From contig CAMATI010000006.1 of assembly GCA_945861095.1 (NCBI GenBank), positions 1 to 48,565 on the forward strand: a DNA stretch of 48,565 nt, written 5' to 3'. Of this stretch, positions 10,504 to 24,047 are shown in pieces (the stretch's first letter is position 1; every line of letters starts with the position of its first letter). The notes beneath the pieces are model-generated. The model did not search any database, was not told where the DNA came from, and saw nothing but the letters and a program-made list of their open reading frames with translations. The stretch is from Asaia bogorensis. Its GTDB lineage: Bacteria; Pseudomonadota; Alphaproteobacteria; Acetobacterales; Acetobacteraceae. A program made the position numbers and the translations under genes.

Positions 10504-11520
10504 ATGCGCTTTGCGCCGCCCCGCAATCCTCGGGATATGTTTCAATTGCTGGCGATGTATGATCGTGAGACCGGCATGGACGAGTTGATCAAACGGATCG
10601 ACTTCGACGGCGTCCGATCACACCATTTGTCTCGCGCCATGCTGGGGGCCTCGCCCGCGTCCACCGATGATATTTTGCCCGCCGACTGCTTCAAGCAGAC
10701 CCTGCTGGGCGATGCGTTCCGGCGCGGCATCCTGAGAAACCTGCTCGACGCATTTCCCGAAAAGCGACGGGTTATCTTCGTGCACGTGCCGAAATGTGCC
10801 GGGACGGATTTGTCCGTGGCTCTGGGACGACGGTTCCACACGGTGATCGGCACGATGGATCATCCGGACTCGTTCTCGCCGGAGGGCTTGCTGCTCTATT
10901 TGCGGGATCTGGTGATCGCGGCGCCCCTGGTCGATACATGGTTCGTGCGTGGGCATGTTCCCTTGCGACGTTACGTCAGCCAGAATCTGATCCGGCCGAC
11001 CGACCAGATCTTCACCGTCGTCCGCGATCCGATCGACATCCTGATATCGTCGATCAATTATCGCCTGACCCGGTTCAGCACCGACCCCGAAGGACGGGCG
11101 GCCGACACGCGCCATTGGCTCAAAAGGCTCGACCTGGCGCGTTTTCCCGAAGCACCGGATCAGGCGCAGATCGTTCGCCTCGCCACTCGGATGCTGTCCG
11201 ACCCGGGGGTCATTCGCCCGAACATTCTCAGCGCTTCCCTCGGCACGGGAACGACCGAATCCGCCATCACCTACCTGACCGGGTCGGACATCGAGGTAAC
11301 CGACACATCCCGCTATAACCGCTGGCTGGAGTCTCGCTGGGGCCTGACCACCCAACGTGCCAATACCTCGCGGCGGTTCGTTACCCGCGATGAACTCGAC
11401 CCAGGCCTGAAAGCGCGGATCGACCGGATGGTGACAGAAGATGAGGCGCTTTATCGCCGGATCGTGGAGCGGCTGGATGCGTCTGGCAAACTCTCGATCC
11501 GCGGACGCGATATGAGCTGA
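10504..11520 (+). CDS. Sulfotransferase family 2-like protein
   Basis: RVIFVHVPKCAGTDLS (PAPS-binding-like HxPKxAGT motif) and FTVVRDPIDILISSINYRL. Confidence 0.75.
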   Translation: MRFAPPRNPRDMFQLLAMYDRETGMDELIKRIDFDGVRSHHLSRAMLGASPASTDDILPADCFKQTLLGDAFRRGILRNLLDAFPEKRRVIFVHVPKCAGTDLSVALGRRFHTVIGTMDHPDSFSPEGLLLYLRDLVIAAPLVDTWFVRGHVPLRRYVSQNLIRPTDQIFTVVRDPIDILISSINYRLTRFSTDPEGRAADTRHWLKRLDLARFPEAPDQAQIVRLATRMLSDPGVIRPNILSASLGTGTTESAITYLTGSDIEVTDTSRYNRWLESRWGLTTQRANTSRRFVTRDELDPGLKARIDRMVTEDEALYRRIVERLDASGKLSIRGRDMS

Positions 11521-11597
11521 CCGCGTGCCCCCGGTCAGCCTTTCCGCGGGCCAAACGCGATTTGACACAATCCCCTGACTCCTGCATGATGACCTCT

Positions 11598-13617
<2,020 letters not shown>

Positions 13618-13626
13618 TCAGCTATC

Positions 13627-13654
13627 GCGGGGCTCGGAGGATACCGAGCCCCGC
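13627..13654. terminator. Terminator-like hairpin between convergent thiC and carbonic anhydrase genes
   Basis: gcggggctcgg aggata ccgagccccgc: 11-bp perfect stem, 6-nt loop. Confidence 0.65.
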
Positions 13655-13666
13655 ACGCCGGCGCGA

Positions 13667-14524
13667 CTACGTCAGCAGCGACGCGATGCGCTGCGACGCG
13701 ACCATCGCCTCTCCAAATGCCAGGAACGATGCCTGATCCCGCGGGGGGTAAGCCAACCCATTCGACGACGAATCGTCGATGCTCGGTGCCCAAACTTCCC
13801 GCGTTCGCAACAGATACACCCCAAACACGGCACGCGGCCCGTCCGGGTTCACCCGGGAAATCTCCTGCTGGATCGTATAGGCCGACAGCGCCGCATTCGA
13901 CGCGATCGCTGTCTCGATCAGCGCGGATCGGTAACCCGGTCGCTCCGTCACGTCCGCGCCAAACCGGCGAACCAGTTGGCGGGAGCAGGCCTGCACGACA
14001 ATCAATTGCCGATCGAGAAGTCCACGCAGTGCGTGGCTCGTGGCCAGGGACAAATACCCGGCGGGGCGCAAGAACAGATCGACCGCCGCGGTCAGGGCGC
14101 CACAGCCGCTATGGCCCAGGACGACGGCCAGCCGAATGCTCTTCAGATGATCCAGCGCGTATTTCAGGCTGCCCAGGACGTCTCCACCGAGGCTGTTGCC
14201 TGCGACCCGTATCACGAAAAGGTCGTTCGGCCCTTCGCTGAAGACCAACTCCACCGGCACCCTGGCATCCGAGCAGCCTAGAACCGCGGCAAAGGGACGA
14301 TGGCGAGGGACCTCAGATTCTCCGGCGGTGATCCCCAGATCCTCCACATCGACATCGACCACACGCCGCCGGACAGTCCCGGCGTCGGTCAGTCCATGCA
14401 GCAAAGTGGCAAACATCGCGTTGCCGGTGTTGAGGCGACGTCGCGCCTCCTCGGGATCTGTTGGTCTGATGCGTTCCGAGGCGCCATGGGTCCGATATCG
14501 ATAGGTGATCTCAACCGTATGCAT
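13667..14524 (-). CDS. Beta-class carbonic anhydrase-like protein
   Basis: AVLGCSDARVPVELVFSEGPNDLFVIRVAGNS and VVLGHSGCGALTAAV zinc-ligand motifs (CxDxR, HxxC). Confidence 0.9.
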   Translation of the reverse strand: MHTVEITYRYRTHGASERIRPTDPEEARRRLNTGNAMFATLLHGLTDAGTVRRRVVDVDVEDLGITAGESEVPRHRPFAAVLGCSDARVPVELVFSEGPNDLFVIRVAGNSLGGDVLGSLKYALDHLKSIRLAVVLGHSGCGALTAAVDLFLRPAGYLSLATSHALRGLLDRQLIVVQACSRQLVRRFGADVTERPGYRSALIETAIASNAALSAYTIQQEISRVNPDGPRAVFGVYLLRTREVWAPSIDDSSSNGLAYPPRDQASFLAFGEAMVASQRIASLLT

Positions 14525-14603
14525 CCGAGAAGTCCTTCAGCGCCCACAAGCAGGTCGGCGGATGCAATCTTGCACGCTGGTCACCGACGGCGATGGCGGG
14601 TCT

Positions 14604-15779
14604 TTATGCGTTGGCTGCCATTGCCCGTGCCACGGCGATCAGCATGGCGTCACTGCCGCGCCCGCCAATGATCGACAGGCCGATCGGGACGCCGTCGACC
14701 GACGCGCCGGGCAGGTTGACCTGTGGCACCCCGGCCAGGCCACCCTGCGCGCACAAACAGGTGATACGATCTCGGAGCGGCGTCAGAACCGGTAAGGGCA
14801 GCCCTTTGACAGGCGCTGGAAACGGCGTGGTCGGCAGGCAGAGGATGGTATTAGGCGGCAGCAGATACGCCATTCGACCGCGCGCCTCCTGTCGCATCAA
14901 CTCGGCCCAGGCGTGGTCGGCCGCCGGGACCTGCGCACCCGCGATTAGACCGCGGGCGACGCTGAAGGCCATGCGCGGGTTATCGCGTTCGACCCAATCG
15001 CGGAATGTGTTCCATGCCTCGACGGGTTGCAGGGTGCGCTGCGCACGCGCCCAGACCGAAAGGCCCTGTGGGGCCATGACCTCGTCCCGAGCCGAACCGA
15101 TGAGCCGGATCAGACGTTCGACCATCGGCTGTAGCGCCGTGGCGACGTTCGGATCGGCGAAACCGAACGCATCGACGGCGATCAGCAACCTTTCGGGAAG
15201 GCGGGTCGAAGGGGCCTCACCCAGCAGTACGGCCGAGACACGTGCGAAGGTTTCGGCGTCGCGGGCAAACCAACCTGTCGTATCTGAACTTGGGGCCTGC
15301 GGCAGCATGCCGGTTACGTTCAACCGTCCATGCGTTGGTCGGATTCCGTAAAGCCCGCAGAAGCTGGCGGGAACGCGCACGGATCCGCCGGTGTCGGTGC
15401 CCAACGCGGTATCGCATAACCCGGCCGCGACGGCCGCGGCTGAACCCGACGACGAACCGCCGGGCACCCGATCCGGCGCGTTACTGTTGAGGGGTGTGCC
15501 GTCAAAGGCATTTTCGCCTAGAATGCCGAGCGAGACTTCGTCGGTGATGGTTTTGCCGACAAGGGTGGCGCTGGCGTCCAGAAGCGTTTGCACCGCCCAG
15601 GCATGCCGCGTGGGGACGGGGTTTGCGCGTGCCCAGTCGTGGTTTCCACCGCCGGTCGGCGCACCGGCCACGTCGAACAGATCCTTCGCGGCGAAGGTAA
15701 GGCCGCTCAGCGGGCCACCCTGGGTTCCGTCGATGTGAATGCGCGGACCCGGGACGAAGGCATTGATGATGTCGGTCAT
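14604..15779 (-). CDS. Amidase (amidase-signature family)
   Basis: GGSSSGSAAAVAAGLCDTALGTDTGGSVRVPASFCGLYGIRPTHG, the Ser-Ser-Lys amidase signature. ATG at 15779. Confidence 0.92.
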   Translation of the reverse strand: MTDIINAFVPGPRIHIDGTQGGPLSGLTFAAKDLFDVAGAPTGGGNHDWARANPVPTRHAWAVQTLLDASATLVGKTITDEVSLGILGENAFDGTPLNSNAPDRVPGGSSSGSAAAVAAGLCDTALGTDTGGSVRVPASFCGLYGIRPTHGRLNVTGMLPQAPSSDTTGWFARDAETFARVSAVLLGEAPSTRLPERLLIAVDAFGFADPNVATALQPMVERLIRLIGSARDEVMAPQGLSVWARAQRTLQPVEAWNTFRDWVERDNPRMAFSVARGLIAGAQVPAADHAWAELMRQEARGRMAYLLPPNTILCLPTTPFPAPVKGLPLPVLTPLRDRITCLCAQGGLAGVPQVNLPGASVDGVPIGLSIIGGRGSDAMLIAVARAMAANA

Positions 15780-15971
15780 GCCTGCATCTCTACCCCGCGA
15801 CGGCGTTATGTCCATACCGGTCGGAGGGGAGCCGACTTCGGCTGATGTGACACAGTTATCCCGACCGACCGCAACAATAACCCATTGGGGTCCCTGGCAT
15901 CGTCATTGCCGGACTTGATCCCCAACCCGCCAACGCCTGCTAATCATCGCGGTTTCGGTGGGCCGCGGCCG

Positions 15972-16859
15972 CTACGCCTGTTTCTGCTGGATCAGGCTCC
16001 GACGGATCTTCCGTCCGCGCTCCACCATGCCCTCAATGTATTCGGCATCGCCCCAACGGATCGCGCGTGCCATCCCCTGAGCGTCTTCCATGAAGCGTTG
16101 CAGCATCTCCAGCACCGCTTCCCGGTTGTTCAGGAAAATGTCGCGCCACATCACCGGGTCGCTGGCGGCGATGCGCGTGAAGTCGCGGAAGCCGGAAGCG
16201 GCGAAATTGATCACCTCCTGGCGGCTCTCATCGGCCAGATCGTCGGCCGTGCCGCAGATGGTGAAGGCGATCAGATGCGGCAGGTGCGACACGATCGCCA
16301 GCACACGGTCATGATGGCCGGCCTCCATCCGCTCCACCATGCTGCCGCAGCGGCGCCAGAGTTCGGAAATTTTCTCGACCGAGACCTCATCCGTGCCAGG
16401 GGGAGGCGTCACCAGGGTCCAGCGGCCCTGAAACAGGGTGGTAAAGCCGGAATCCGGGCCGGAATATTCGGTGCCCGCAACCGGATGGGCGGGCACGAAA
16501 TGCACCCCCGCCGGGATCAGCGGCCCGACATCGCGGATCACCGATTGCTTGGTGGACCCGACATCCGTCAGCACGGCGCCCTGCGCCAGATGCGGCGCGA
16601 TCCTGGCGGCCAGATCGGCGAAGGCCCCCACCGGCGCGCACAGCATGACGCAATCCGCGCCTTCCACCGCCTTGGCCGGATCCAGTTCCACCCGGTCGGC
16701 GAAGCCCAGCTCCATCACCCGGTCCAACGTCTTCTGGGTGCGGGCGTTGACCACGATCTCTCGCGCGATATCGCCGCGTTCCCGCGCGATGCGGGCAACG
16801 GAGGAGCCGATCAGGCCGATCCCCAGGAACGCGATGCGCTCGAACAGCGGCTCAGCCAC
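15972..16859 (-). CDS. tyrA: Prephenate/arogenate dehydrogenase family protein
   Basis: [24 protein letters not shown] Rossmann motif, [24 protein letters not shown]. Confidence 0.93.
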   Translation of the reverse strand: MAEPLFERIAFLGIGLIGSSVARIARERGDIAREIVVNARTQKTLDRVMELGFADRVELDPAKAVEGADCVMLCAPVGAFADLAARIAPHLAQGAVLTDVGSTKQSVIRDVGPLIPAGVHFVPAHPVAGTEYSGPDSGFTTLFQGRWTLVTPPPGTDEVSVEKISELWRRCGSMVERMEAGHHDRVLAIVSHLPHLIAFTICGTADDLADESRQEVINFAASGFRDFTRIAASDPVMWRDIFLNNREAVLEMLQRFMEDAQGMARAIRWGDAEYIEGMVERGRKIRRSLIQQKQA

Positions 16860-17970
16860 GGGCGGCCTCGCTGGCGATTGCCGGGGTTACGCGCATGAAT
16901 TCGGTCAGGGTGTCGATCACTTGCACCAATTCTTCAGCCGGCCCGACGGTGATTCGCAGGCAATGCGGCAATCCGTATCCCGCGACCTTGCGGACGATGA
17001 TCCCGCGGGAGCGCAGGAAGGCATCGGCAGCATTCGCCCCGTCCACCGTGCCAAAATCCGCGAGCACGAAATTCCCCTCGCTGGGCCAGACCTTGATCCC
17101 GGCCGCTTGCAATCCGGCTGTCAGTTTCGGCCGCCATTCCGTGTTGTGGGATCGGCTCATTTCCACCCAGCCGGGTTCCGACATCGCGGCGATCGCCGCT
17201 TCCTGAGCGGCGACCGAGACATTGAACGGTCCGCGGACCCGGTTCAGCACGTCGACCACGGAAGGTGGCGCGTAGCACCAGCCGATCCGCATCCCGCCCA
17301 AACCGAATATTTTTGAGAATGTGCGGGTCATCACCGTGTTGTTGGTGGCATCCACCAGCCTTACGCCGGCGTCGTAATCATCCCGCGTCACGTATTCCGC
17401 ATAGGCCGAATCCAGCACCAGCAGGACTTCCGGCGGCAAGGCGGCGCGCAGGCGGGCAACCTCCCGTTCCGACACCATAGACCCGGTCGGATTGTTCGGA
17501 TTGGCCAGGAACATCAGTCGGGTCGAGGGTGACACCGCGGCCAGCATCGCGTCCAGATCGGCGGTCAAATTGCGCTCGGGCACCTTGATGACGCGGCTGC
17601 CGGCATAGGTTCCGGCAATATGGTAGATGGCAAAGCCGTGCGCCGACATGATAATGTCGCGACCGGGCCCTCCATAGGCTAGGCAGAACTGGTAGATCAG
17701 GTCGTCCGAGCCGGCGCCGCACACGATCCGGGCTGGGTCCAGGCCCCAGCGCTTGCCCAGTGCCTCCCGCAGCCGATCCGCGCCGCCATCGGGATAGCGA
17801 TACACCTCGGGCGTGATCCGCCGGATCGCCTCCTGCGCGCCGGGCGGCACGCCGAACGCGCCTTCGTTGGACGACAGTTTCAGGGTGCGATTGACCCCGG
17901 GCAACGAGGATTCACCGCCGACATAGGGATGGATCGTCAGGATTTCCGGACGAGGTGACGGTGCGGTCAT
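16852..17970 (-). CDS. hisC: Histidinol-phosphate aminotransferase
   Basis: [39 protein letters not shown] (PLP Lys). Confidence 0.93.
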   Translation of the reverse strand: MTAPSPRPEILTIHPYVGGESSLPGVNRTLKLSSNEGAFGVPPGAQEAIRRITPEVYRYPDGGADRLREALGKRWGLDPARIVCGAGSDDLIYQFCLAYGGPGRDIIMSAHGFAIYHIAGTYAGSRVIKVPERNLTADLDAMLAAVSPSTRLMFLANPNNPTGSMVSEREVARLRAALPPEVLLVLDSAYAEYVTRDDYDAGVRLVDATNNTVMTRTFSKIFGLGGMRIGWCYAPPSVVDVLNRVRGPFNVSVAAQEAAIAAMSEPGWVEMSRSHNTEWRPKLTAGLQAAGIKVWPSEGNFVLADFGTVDGANAADAFLRSRGIIVRKVAGYGLPHCLRITVGPAEELVQVIDTLTEFMRVTPAIASEAARG

Positions 17971-18866
17971 ACCGCGCCTCCCCCAATCGGATTCGCATAC
18001 GCTCCCACCACAACCGCTCGGCTTGTCACCGATCCCAGGCTGGCGAGCCTTGGGTCGTCATCGGTCAGGTAGCCCTCCACCTCGACCAGCGCCCGGTTCT
18101 GGCCGACCACCATGGTGTCCGGCCTCAGGTTTGCCGCGGTCAGCGCCGAGACGATGCGGGTGCGGCTGACCTCCTGTTCCAACTCCAGGCAGAGGAAGGT
18201 GCGGTCGCTGCCGCTGGGATCAGGCGCGCTGGACGCCACCACCACCGCCTGCACCGTCGGCGCCCCCTCGGCCCGCCGGGTCCAGAACGGCAGGCGAGCG
18301 ATGATGTAGAAGCGGGGTTCGCGATTTAACAGCGAAGTCCACCATCGGTCGGTTTCCGAGGGGAACGGCATCACGGCGACAGAGGCAGTGCCGTTGCTGA
18401 CCTCGGTCAAGGCGCGTGCCGACGCGCTATGCACCCGGATCGGGGTCATGGAGCCGAAATGCTCACGCGCCATCTGGGTCATGCCGCCGCTGGCTTCGGT
18501 TTCACAGACGGCAACGATCACGGGCGACTGCATGGCGGTCGTGCCGGCCAGCATTTCCCGCCACATGCCGAACAACGTATGCGCCGGCAGGGAGCCGCCA
18601 TGCCGCCCGACGAGGCGGCGGATGATCGATGCCTCCCGCCCCGGACGGAACGCGGCGGCCTTGCCGGATCGCGCGACATGCTCGACCACCTTGGCCCGTT
18701 CCATCAGCAGGTCATGGATCGTGTCGTCGATTCGATCGAGTTCGGCGCGCAAAGCCGCCAGTCCGCCTGGCCAGCCATCCTGCGGGGCTGGGGCGTCTGG
18801 ACTGGATGACGGGTCGGTGGGCGGAGTGGTGCTGGGCATCGTTCTGGCCATAAGGGGCCGGAACAT
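17967..18866 (-). CDS. Chorismate mutase with C-terminal region resembling a degenerate prephenate dehydratase/ACT
   Basis: [32 protein letters not shown] (AroQ-type helix); C-terminal ~200 aa follows P-protein layout but lacks a clear TRF motif. Confidence 0.75.
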   Translation of the reverse strand: MFRPLMARTMPSTTPPTDPSSSPDAPAPQDGWPGGLAALRAELDRIDDTIHDLLMERAKVVEHVARSGKAAAFRPGREASIIRRLVGRHGGSLPAHTLFGMWREMLAGTTAMQSPVIVAVCETEASGGMTQMAREHFGSMTPIRVHSASARALTEVSNGTASVAVMPFPSETDRWWTSLLNREPRFYIIARLPFWTRRAEGAPTVQAVVVASSAPDPSGSDRTFLCLELEQEVSRTRIVSALTAANLRPDTMVVGQNRALVEVEGYLTDDDPRLASLGSVTSRAVVVGAYANPIGGGAV

Positions 18867-18939
18867 CTAGCGGATGCACGCTGCCATGCAAACCCGCCGG
18901 TTGCGAGCGATGCGTCGGGACACTATTCAAGAAGAGGCA

Positions 18940-20115
18940 ATGGATCAGACCGCGCCCCTCACCGATCTCGCTCACAGCCATGTCGTGTTGAACGACGGGC
19001 TTATGTTGGAGTGCGGGATTCGCCTGGATAGCCATACCGTGGCCTATCGCACCTATGGCACGCTGAACGCCGAACGGAGCAATGCGGTGCTGGTGTGCCA
19101 TGCGCTGACCGGCGATCAGTATGTGGCGGAAACCCATCCGATTACCGGCAAGGGTGGATGGTGGGATGCCGTGGTGGGACCGGGGCGCCCGATCGACACC
19201 GACCGGTATTTCGTCGTCTGCGCCAATGTGCTGGGCGGCTGCATGGGAAGCACCGGGCCGCGCAGCCCGAAACCCGGTGGCGCCGGAGAGCCATGGGGCA
19301 CCGATTTTCCGCCGACCACCATCCGCGACATGGTGCAGGCCCAGAAGCAATTGATGGATTTCCTGGGGATCGGCCGCCTGTTCGCGGTCGTCGGCGGGTC
19401 GATGGGCGGCATGCAGGTGCTGCAATGGGTGGCAACCTATCCCGACATGGTGTTCGCGGCGATGCCGATCGCGACCGCAGCATACCATTCGGCGCAAAAT
19501 ATCGCGTTCCATGAGGTCGGGCGGCAGGCGATCTTCGCCGATCCCGACTGGCGCAACGGCCGCTACTGGGAAACCGGCGATATCCCCGCGCGCGGCCTGG
19601 CGGTGGCGCGGATGTGTGCGCACATCACCTATCTGTCGGAACAGGCGCTGACCCGGAAATTCGGCCGCCGGCTGCAGAATGCGCCGAAGGACAGCTCCGA
19701 GGCGATCAACCTGTTCGGCGAAATGTTTGAGGTCGAGAGCTATCTGCGCCACCAAGGCAGCACCTTCGTGCAACGCTTCGACGCCAACAGCTACCTGACC
19801 ATCACGCGGGCGATGGACTATTTCGACCTCGCCGCCGACTGCGATGGCAATCTGGCGGACGCGTTTCGCGGCTCCAAGACCCGGTTCCTGCTGGCCTCGT
19901 TTACGTCCGACTGGCTGTTCCCGACCTCGGAAAGTCGCAGCATCGCGCGGGCTTTGAACCGCGCCGGGGCGAATGTGTCGTTCGTCGAATTCCCCAGCGA
20001 CAAGGGCCACGACGCGTTCCTGCTGGATGAGCCGGACTTCCATCGCGCTTTGGCCGGGTTCCTGCGTGGCTGTGCCCTGCACGCCGGGCTGCGTGACGCG
20101 TTGCGCGACGCATGA
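18940..20115 (+). CDS. metX: Homoserine O-acetyltransferase
   Basis: [46 protein letters not shown]; adjacent to metW. Confidence 0.95.
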   Translation: MDQTAPLTDLAHSHVVLNDGLMLECGIRLDSHTVAYRTYGTLNAERSNAVLVCHALTGDQYVAETHPITGKGGWWDAVVGPGRPIDTDRYFVVCANVLGGCMGSTGPRSPKPGGAGEPWGTDFPPTTIRDMVQAQKQLMDFLGIGRLFAVVGGSMGGMQVLQWVATYPDMVFAAMPIATAAYHSAQNIAFHEVGRQAIFADPDWRNGRYWETGDIPARGLAVARMCAHITYLSEQALTRKFGRRLQNAPKDSSEAINLFGEMFEVESYLRHQGSTFVQRFDANSYLTITRAMDYFDLAADCDGNLADAFRGSKTRFLLASFTSDWLFPTSESRSIARALNRAGANVSFVEFPSDKGHDAFLLDEPDFHRALAGFLRGCALHAGLRDALRDA

Positions 20116-20753
20116 GCACCCACGACCCGGTGCGCTTCGTCGCCAAGAACATGCGGATGGACCTGGCGCTGATCGCCAGCATGATCGCGCCTGGCTCGCG
20201 GGTCCTGGATATCGGCTGCGGCGACGGCACCCTGATCGATCATCTGTTCCAGACCAAAGGCTGCGATGCGCGCGGTATCGAAATCGACATGGGGGAGGTC
20301 ACCCAGGCCGTCGCCTATGGGCTGCCGGTGATGCATGGCGACGCGGATGACGATCTGACCTATTACCCGGACGGCGCGTTCGATTATGTGGTGCTGTCGC
20401 GGACCTTGCAGGCGGTCGAGCGGCCGCGCGCCGTGCTGCACCAGATGCTTCGCATCGGCGCGCGGGCCGTGGTCAGTTTTCCGAATTTCGGTCATTGGCT
20501 GGTGCGCTGGCAGTTGCTCAGCACCGGGCGGATGCCGATGACCCCCACCTGGAACCGGCCCTGGCACGAGACGCCGAACATTCATCCCTGCACGATCCGG
20601 GACTTTTTCGTGTTGTGCGACCAGGAGGGTTATGTCGTCGAAAGCTGGCTGGCCGCCGACGATGCCGGGCAGCGGACGCCCTGGCGGCGGTTTCCGCGGC
20701 TGGCGAACCTGTTTGGGGAGCAGGGATTGTTCGTCCTGCGGCGGGCGGGCTGA
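20112..20753 (+). CDS. metW: Methionine biosynthesis protein MetW
   Basis: [18 protein letters not shown]-binding motif; overlaps metX by 4 nt. Confidence 0.94.
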   Translation: MSTHDPVRFVAKNMRMDLALIASMIAPGSRVLDIGCGDGTLIDHLFQTKGCDARGIEIDMGEVTQAVAYGLPVMHGDADDDLTYYPDGAFDYVVLSRTLQAVERPRAVLHQMLRIGARAVVSFPNFGHWLVRWQLLSTGRMPMTPTWNRPWHETPNIHPCTIRDFFVLCDQEGYVVESWLAADDAGQRTPWRRFPRLANLFGEQGLFVLRRAG

Positions 20754-20771
20754 CCGCGACTTGAACCGCTG

Positions 20772-22424
20772 ATGCCCCGCATCACCGAACTGAAACTACC
20801 GCTGGATCACGATCGACCGGCATTGCGGGCGACTATCTGCGCGCGTCTGTGCATCCCCGAGACCGCGCTGATCTCATTCTCCGTCGCTCGCCGGGGTTAC
20901 GACGCCCGCAAGCGATCGGCGATCAGCCTTGTCTACACGATCGACGCCATCGTCGCGGACGGTGTGGCCATCCCGAGCGACCCGCGGATCGGGCCGATAC
21001 CCGACACTTCTTACCGGTTCGTGGTGCCGACCCCGGTCCGATCGTCCACCCGGCCCGTAGTGATCGGCTGCGGTCCCTGCGGGTTGCTCGCGGCCCTGAC
21101 CCTGGCGGAAATGGGCCTGCGCCCGATCATCCTGGAGCGCGGCAAGATCGTGCGGGAGCGGACCAGGGACACCTGGGCGCTGTGGCGGAAATCGGTCCTG
21201 ACGCCGGAAAGCAACGTGCAGTTCGGCGAGGGGGGCGCCGGCACGTTTTCCGACGGCAAGCTGTATAGCGGGATCAAGGACAGTCGCTATCTCGGCCGCA
21301 AGGTGCTGACAGCGTTCGTGGAAGCCGGGGCGCCGGACGAAATCCTGTGGAACAGCAAGCCGCATATCGGCACGTTCCGCCTGGTGACCGTTGTGGAAGG
21401 CATCCGGGAAAAAATCCTCGCGCTTGGCGGCGAATACCGGTTTGGCGCCCGGGTTACCGACCTGGATATTCAGACGGCCGCGGATGGCGTTCGCCAGGTC
21501 CGGGGCGTGATGCTGGCCGATGGCGACTACCTGGCCACCGACCATGTCGTCCTGGCAATCGGACACAGTGCGCGCGACACCTTCGACATGCTGCTGGACC
21601 GAGGGGTGCAGATCGAGCCGAAGTCGTTCTCCATCGGTGTTCGCATCGAACATCCGCAGGCCCTGATCGACCGCGCCCGGTTCGGGCGTTTCGCCGGTGA
21701 CAAACTTCTCGGGCCAGCCGACTACAAGCTGGTCCACCATGCCGCGAATGGCCGGTCGGTCTACAGTTTCTGCATGTGTCCAGGCGGGCGCGTGGTTGCC
21801 GCGACCTCGGAAGTCGGCTGTGTGGCGACCAACGGCATGAGCCAGTATTCCCGCGCCGAATTCAACGCCAACGCCGGCATCGTGGTCGGCATCACGCCGT
21901 CCGACTTTCCCGAGGGAGTCCTCGGAGGTGTCGCCCTGCAACGCCGTTGGGAGCAGCAGGCTTTCGTCGCGGGCGGTGGCACCTATGCCGCGCCCGTGCA
22001 GTTGGTAGGGGATTTTCTGGCCGGCAGAGCCTCCACCGGTTTGGGATCGGTGATCCCTTCCTACAAGCCCGGGGTGCGGGCGACGGATCTGACCCTGTGC
22101 CTTCCGGATTACGCGATCGCCGCGATCCGGGAGGCGTTGCCGGCCTTCGATCGCCAAATACCCGGGTTTGCGATGCCGGATGCGGTGATGATCGGTGTTG
22201 AGACCCGTACATCCTCCCCGATCCGGATACAACGCGATGCAAGCGGACAGAGCGTCAACACCAAGGGGTTGTTTCCCGCGGGGGAGGGCGCCGGCTACGC
22301 CGGCGGCATCCTGTCGGCGGGTGTGGATGGCATCCGGATCGCCGAGGCTGTCGCCTTGCTCCTCACCGGCGGCATTCCGTTCGAACCCCTGGCGCGGGGC
22401 AGCGGTTCGACGGTCTATGGCTAG
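20772..22424 (+). CDS. FAD-dependent dehydrogenase (COG2509-like NAD(P)/FAD oxidoreductase)
   Basis: VIGCGPCGLLAALTLAEMGLRPIILERGK, FGEGGAGTFSDGKLYSGIKD, PAGEGAGYAGGILSAGVDGIRIAEA. Confidence 0.88.
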   Translation: MPRITELKLPLDHDRPALRATICARLCIPETALISFSVARRGYDARKRSAISLVYTIDAIVADGVAIPSDPRIGPIPDTSYRFVVPTPVRSSTRPVVIGCGPCGLLAALTLAEMGLRPIILERGKIVRERTRDTWALWRKSVLTPESNVQFGEGGAGTFSDGKLYSGIKDSRYLGRKVLTAFVEAGAPDEILWNSKPHIGTFRLVTVVEGIREKILALGGEYRFGARVTDLDIQTAADGVRQVRGVMLADGDYLATDHVVLAIGHSARDTFDMLLDRGVQIEPKSFSIGVRIEHPQALIDRARFGRFAGDKLLGPADYKLVHHAANGRSVYSFCMCPGGRVVAATSEVGCVATNGMSQYSRAEFNANAGIVVGITPSDFPEGVLGGVALQRRWEQQAFVAGGGTYAAPVQLVGDFLAGRASTGLGSVIPSYKPGVRATDLTLCLPDYAIAAIREALPAFDRQIPGFAMPDAVMIGVETRTSSPIRIQRDASGQSVNTKGLFPAGEGAGYAGGILSAGVDGIRIAEAVALLLTGGIPFEPLARGSGSTVYG

Positions 22425-22728
22425 GGCATGATCATGCCGAACGGACTGTCACGGTTTGTCAATCAGGCGATTGAGCAGAGATCAAGTTCCTGTGCGCAGT
22501 GGTGTTGACCGTCGCCCGGATGCGGTCCGGGTAAAATGTGACGATCGGCCGGGGATGGCGATGCTTCGCGGCACGCCTGGTTTGCGTGAGAACCATCCGG
22601 CATGTGGCGACAGCAGCCGCCATCCGTGCGCCAGATGGCAGCATGGCCCGGAAGACCCGTTGCTATCGGCCTCCGCGGGCGGCCGGCCGTTCGGTTACCA
22701 GCGGATAATGCCAACCCGCCGCGTTATG

Positions 22729-23034
22729 TCACGCCGCACGAACGAGGCTGAGCACGGCGCCCTTGCCCCGAACTTCCGCCTCCTCGAACTCGGCCGCGGC
22801 AATCGCCCGATCGAGCGCTGCGCGCAGTTCTTTCGCGCTTTCCAAAGTCAGCTCGATCCCCGCCCGCGCCCCGGCACCGAGGTCCGTGTTGAGAAAGTCG
22901 AGCGTGATGACGTCGCCGAGTGGCGCATGGCGCGCGTGGTCATAGGCGACCACCGCATGCGACAACGGGAACCACTGGTCCCCGCGTTTCGCCATGCCCT
23001 CGGCGCGCACGACCTCGATGATCGACGTGCACAT
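22729..23034 (-). CDS. Small conserved hypothetical (possibly DUF6295)
   Basis: 101 aa; MCTSIIEVVRAEGMAKRGDQWFPLSHAVVAYDHARHAPLGDVITLDFLN; tandem with downstream dienelactone hydrolase. Confidence 0.65.
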   Translation of the reverse strand: MCTSIIEVVRAEGMAKRGDQWFPLSHAVVAYDHARHAPLGDVITLDFLNTDLGAGARAGIELTLESAKELRAALDRAIAAAEFEEAEVRGKGAVLSLVRAA

Positions 23035-23045
23035 GTCCGAGACTC

Positions 23046-23804
23046 CTACTTCGCCAGATATTTGCCAAAGAAGGCCCAGATCTTGTTCCAGCCGTCCATC
23101 GCCTGCTCGGGCCGATACAGGGGGCGGTGCCAGTAGAAGAAACCATGGCCGGCGCCGTCGTACCGGTGGAACTCATACGTCTTGCCGTGCTTCTTCAGCT
23201 CTTCTTCATGCAGATTAACCTGCTCCGGGCTCGGCGCGCGGTCGTCGTTGCCGAACAGGCCGAGCAGCGGGCAGCTCAGGCCAGGTGTCATGTCGACGGG
23301 CGCGACGGGCTTCTTCGCGTTGAGCTCCTCCTTGCTCATCACCACGCCGCCACCCCATTGATCGATGACGGCATCGATATCGGTCTTCTGGCAGGCATAG
23401 ATCACGGCGTGGCGGCCACCGGAGCAGGACCCGATCAGGCCGACCTTGCCGTTGTTACCAGGTTGCGCGCGCATCCACTTCACGGCGGCTTCGGTATCCC
23501 CAACCATTTGGGCGTCGGAGATGCCGCCGTCGGCACGCACCTTGGCGGCAACGTCGTCGGGGTTGCCATCGCTGCCGCCGCCTTCGCGCTCATACAGGTT
23601 GGCGCAGATCGCGAGATATCCATGGTGCGCGAACCGGCGCGCCGTCTCGATGTATAGCTCGCTCCAGCCAGGAAGATGGTGGATCAACACGACGCCCGGA
23701 AAGGGGCCAGGACCCTCCGGCTTGGCCACGTAAGCCGTAATCGGGGCTCCCCCGTGACCCTTGATAGTCACATTTTCGCAGGTCATGCCTCGGTAGAATG
23801 ACAT
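23046..23804 (-). CDS. Dienelactone hydrolase family protein
   Basis: GLIGSCSGGRHAVIYACQ nucleophile elbow; GAGHGFFYWHRPLYRPEQAMDGW; start at ATG 23804 (MSFYRGMTCENVTIKGHGG). Confidence 0.9.
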   Translation of the reverse strand: MSFYRGMTCENVTIKGHGGAPITAYVAKPEGPGPFPGVVLIHHLPGWSELYIETARRFAHHGYLAICANLYEREGGGSDGNPDDVAAKVRADGGISDAQMVGDTEAAVKWMRAQPGNNGKVGLIGSCSGGRHAVIYACQKTDIDAVIDQWGGGVVMSKEELNAKKPVAPVDMTPGLSCPLLGLFGNDDRAPSPEQVNLHEEELKKHGKTYEFHRYDGAGHGFFYWHRPLYRPEQAMDGWNKIWAFFGKYLAK

Positions 23805-24047
23805 CGATCTTCCTCCATAAGCGTAAGCCTTGGGCCTTGGACAGGCCATCGGAGCGGCACGCGGCGACGGTCCGGTGGGGCCAACCCGCCGAGCCGCCGG
23901 AGGGCGCCACAACGTCAGTATTCGACGATCGCATGATCAGCGCAATAAGAGGCCGAAATAGAACCCAGGCAATCGCTTCAACAGAAGGGGATTTCCGGTC
24001 CCGCCGCGACAGGGAAAGCTGCCCGAAGAGCGCTTTCCCGGTTGGTT

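Noticed and set aside
18867-18939. SAM-II type riboswitch upstream of metX
   Set aside because: Only 73 nt between divergent genes and no recognisable SAM-II core.
18712-20082. 456-aa - strand ORF opposite metX
   Set aside because: Shadow ORF; metX is clear on the + strand.
22425-22438. 14-bp palindrome ggcatgatcatgcc after the FAD dehydrogenase
   Set aside because: No loop or T-tract; too short to support a function.
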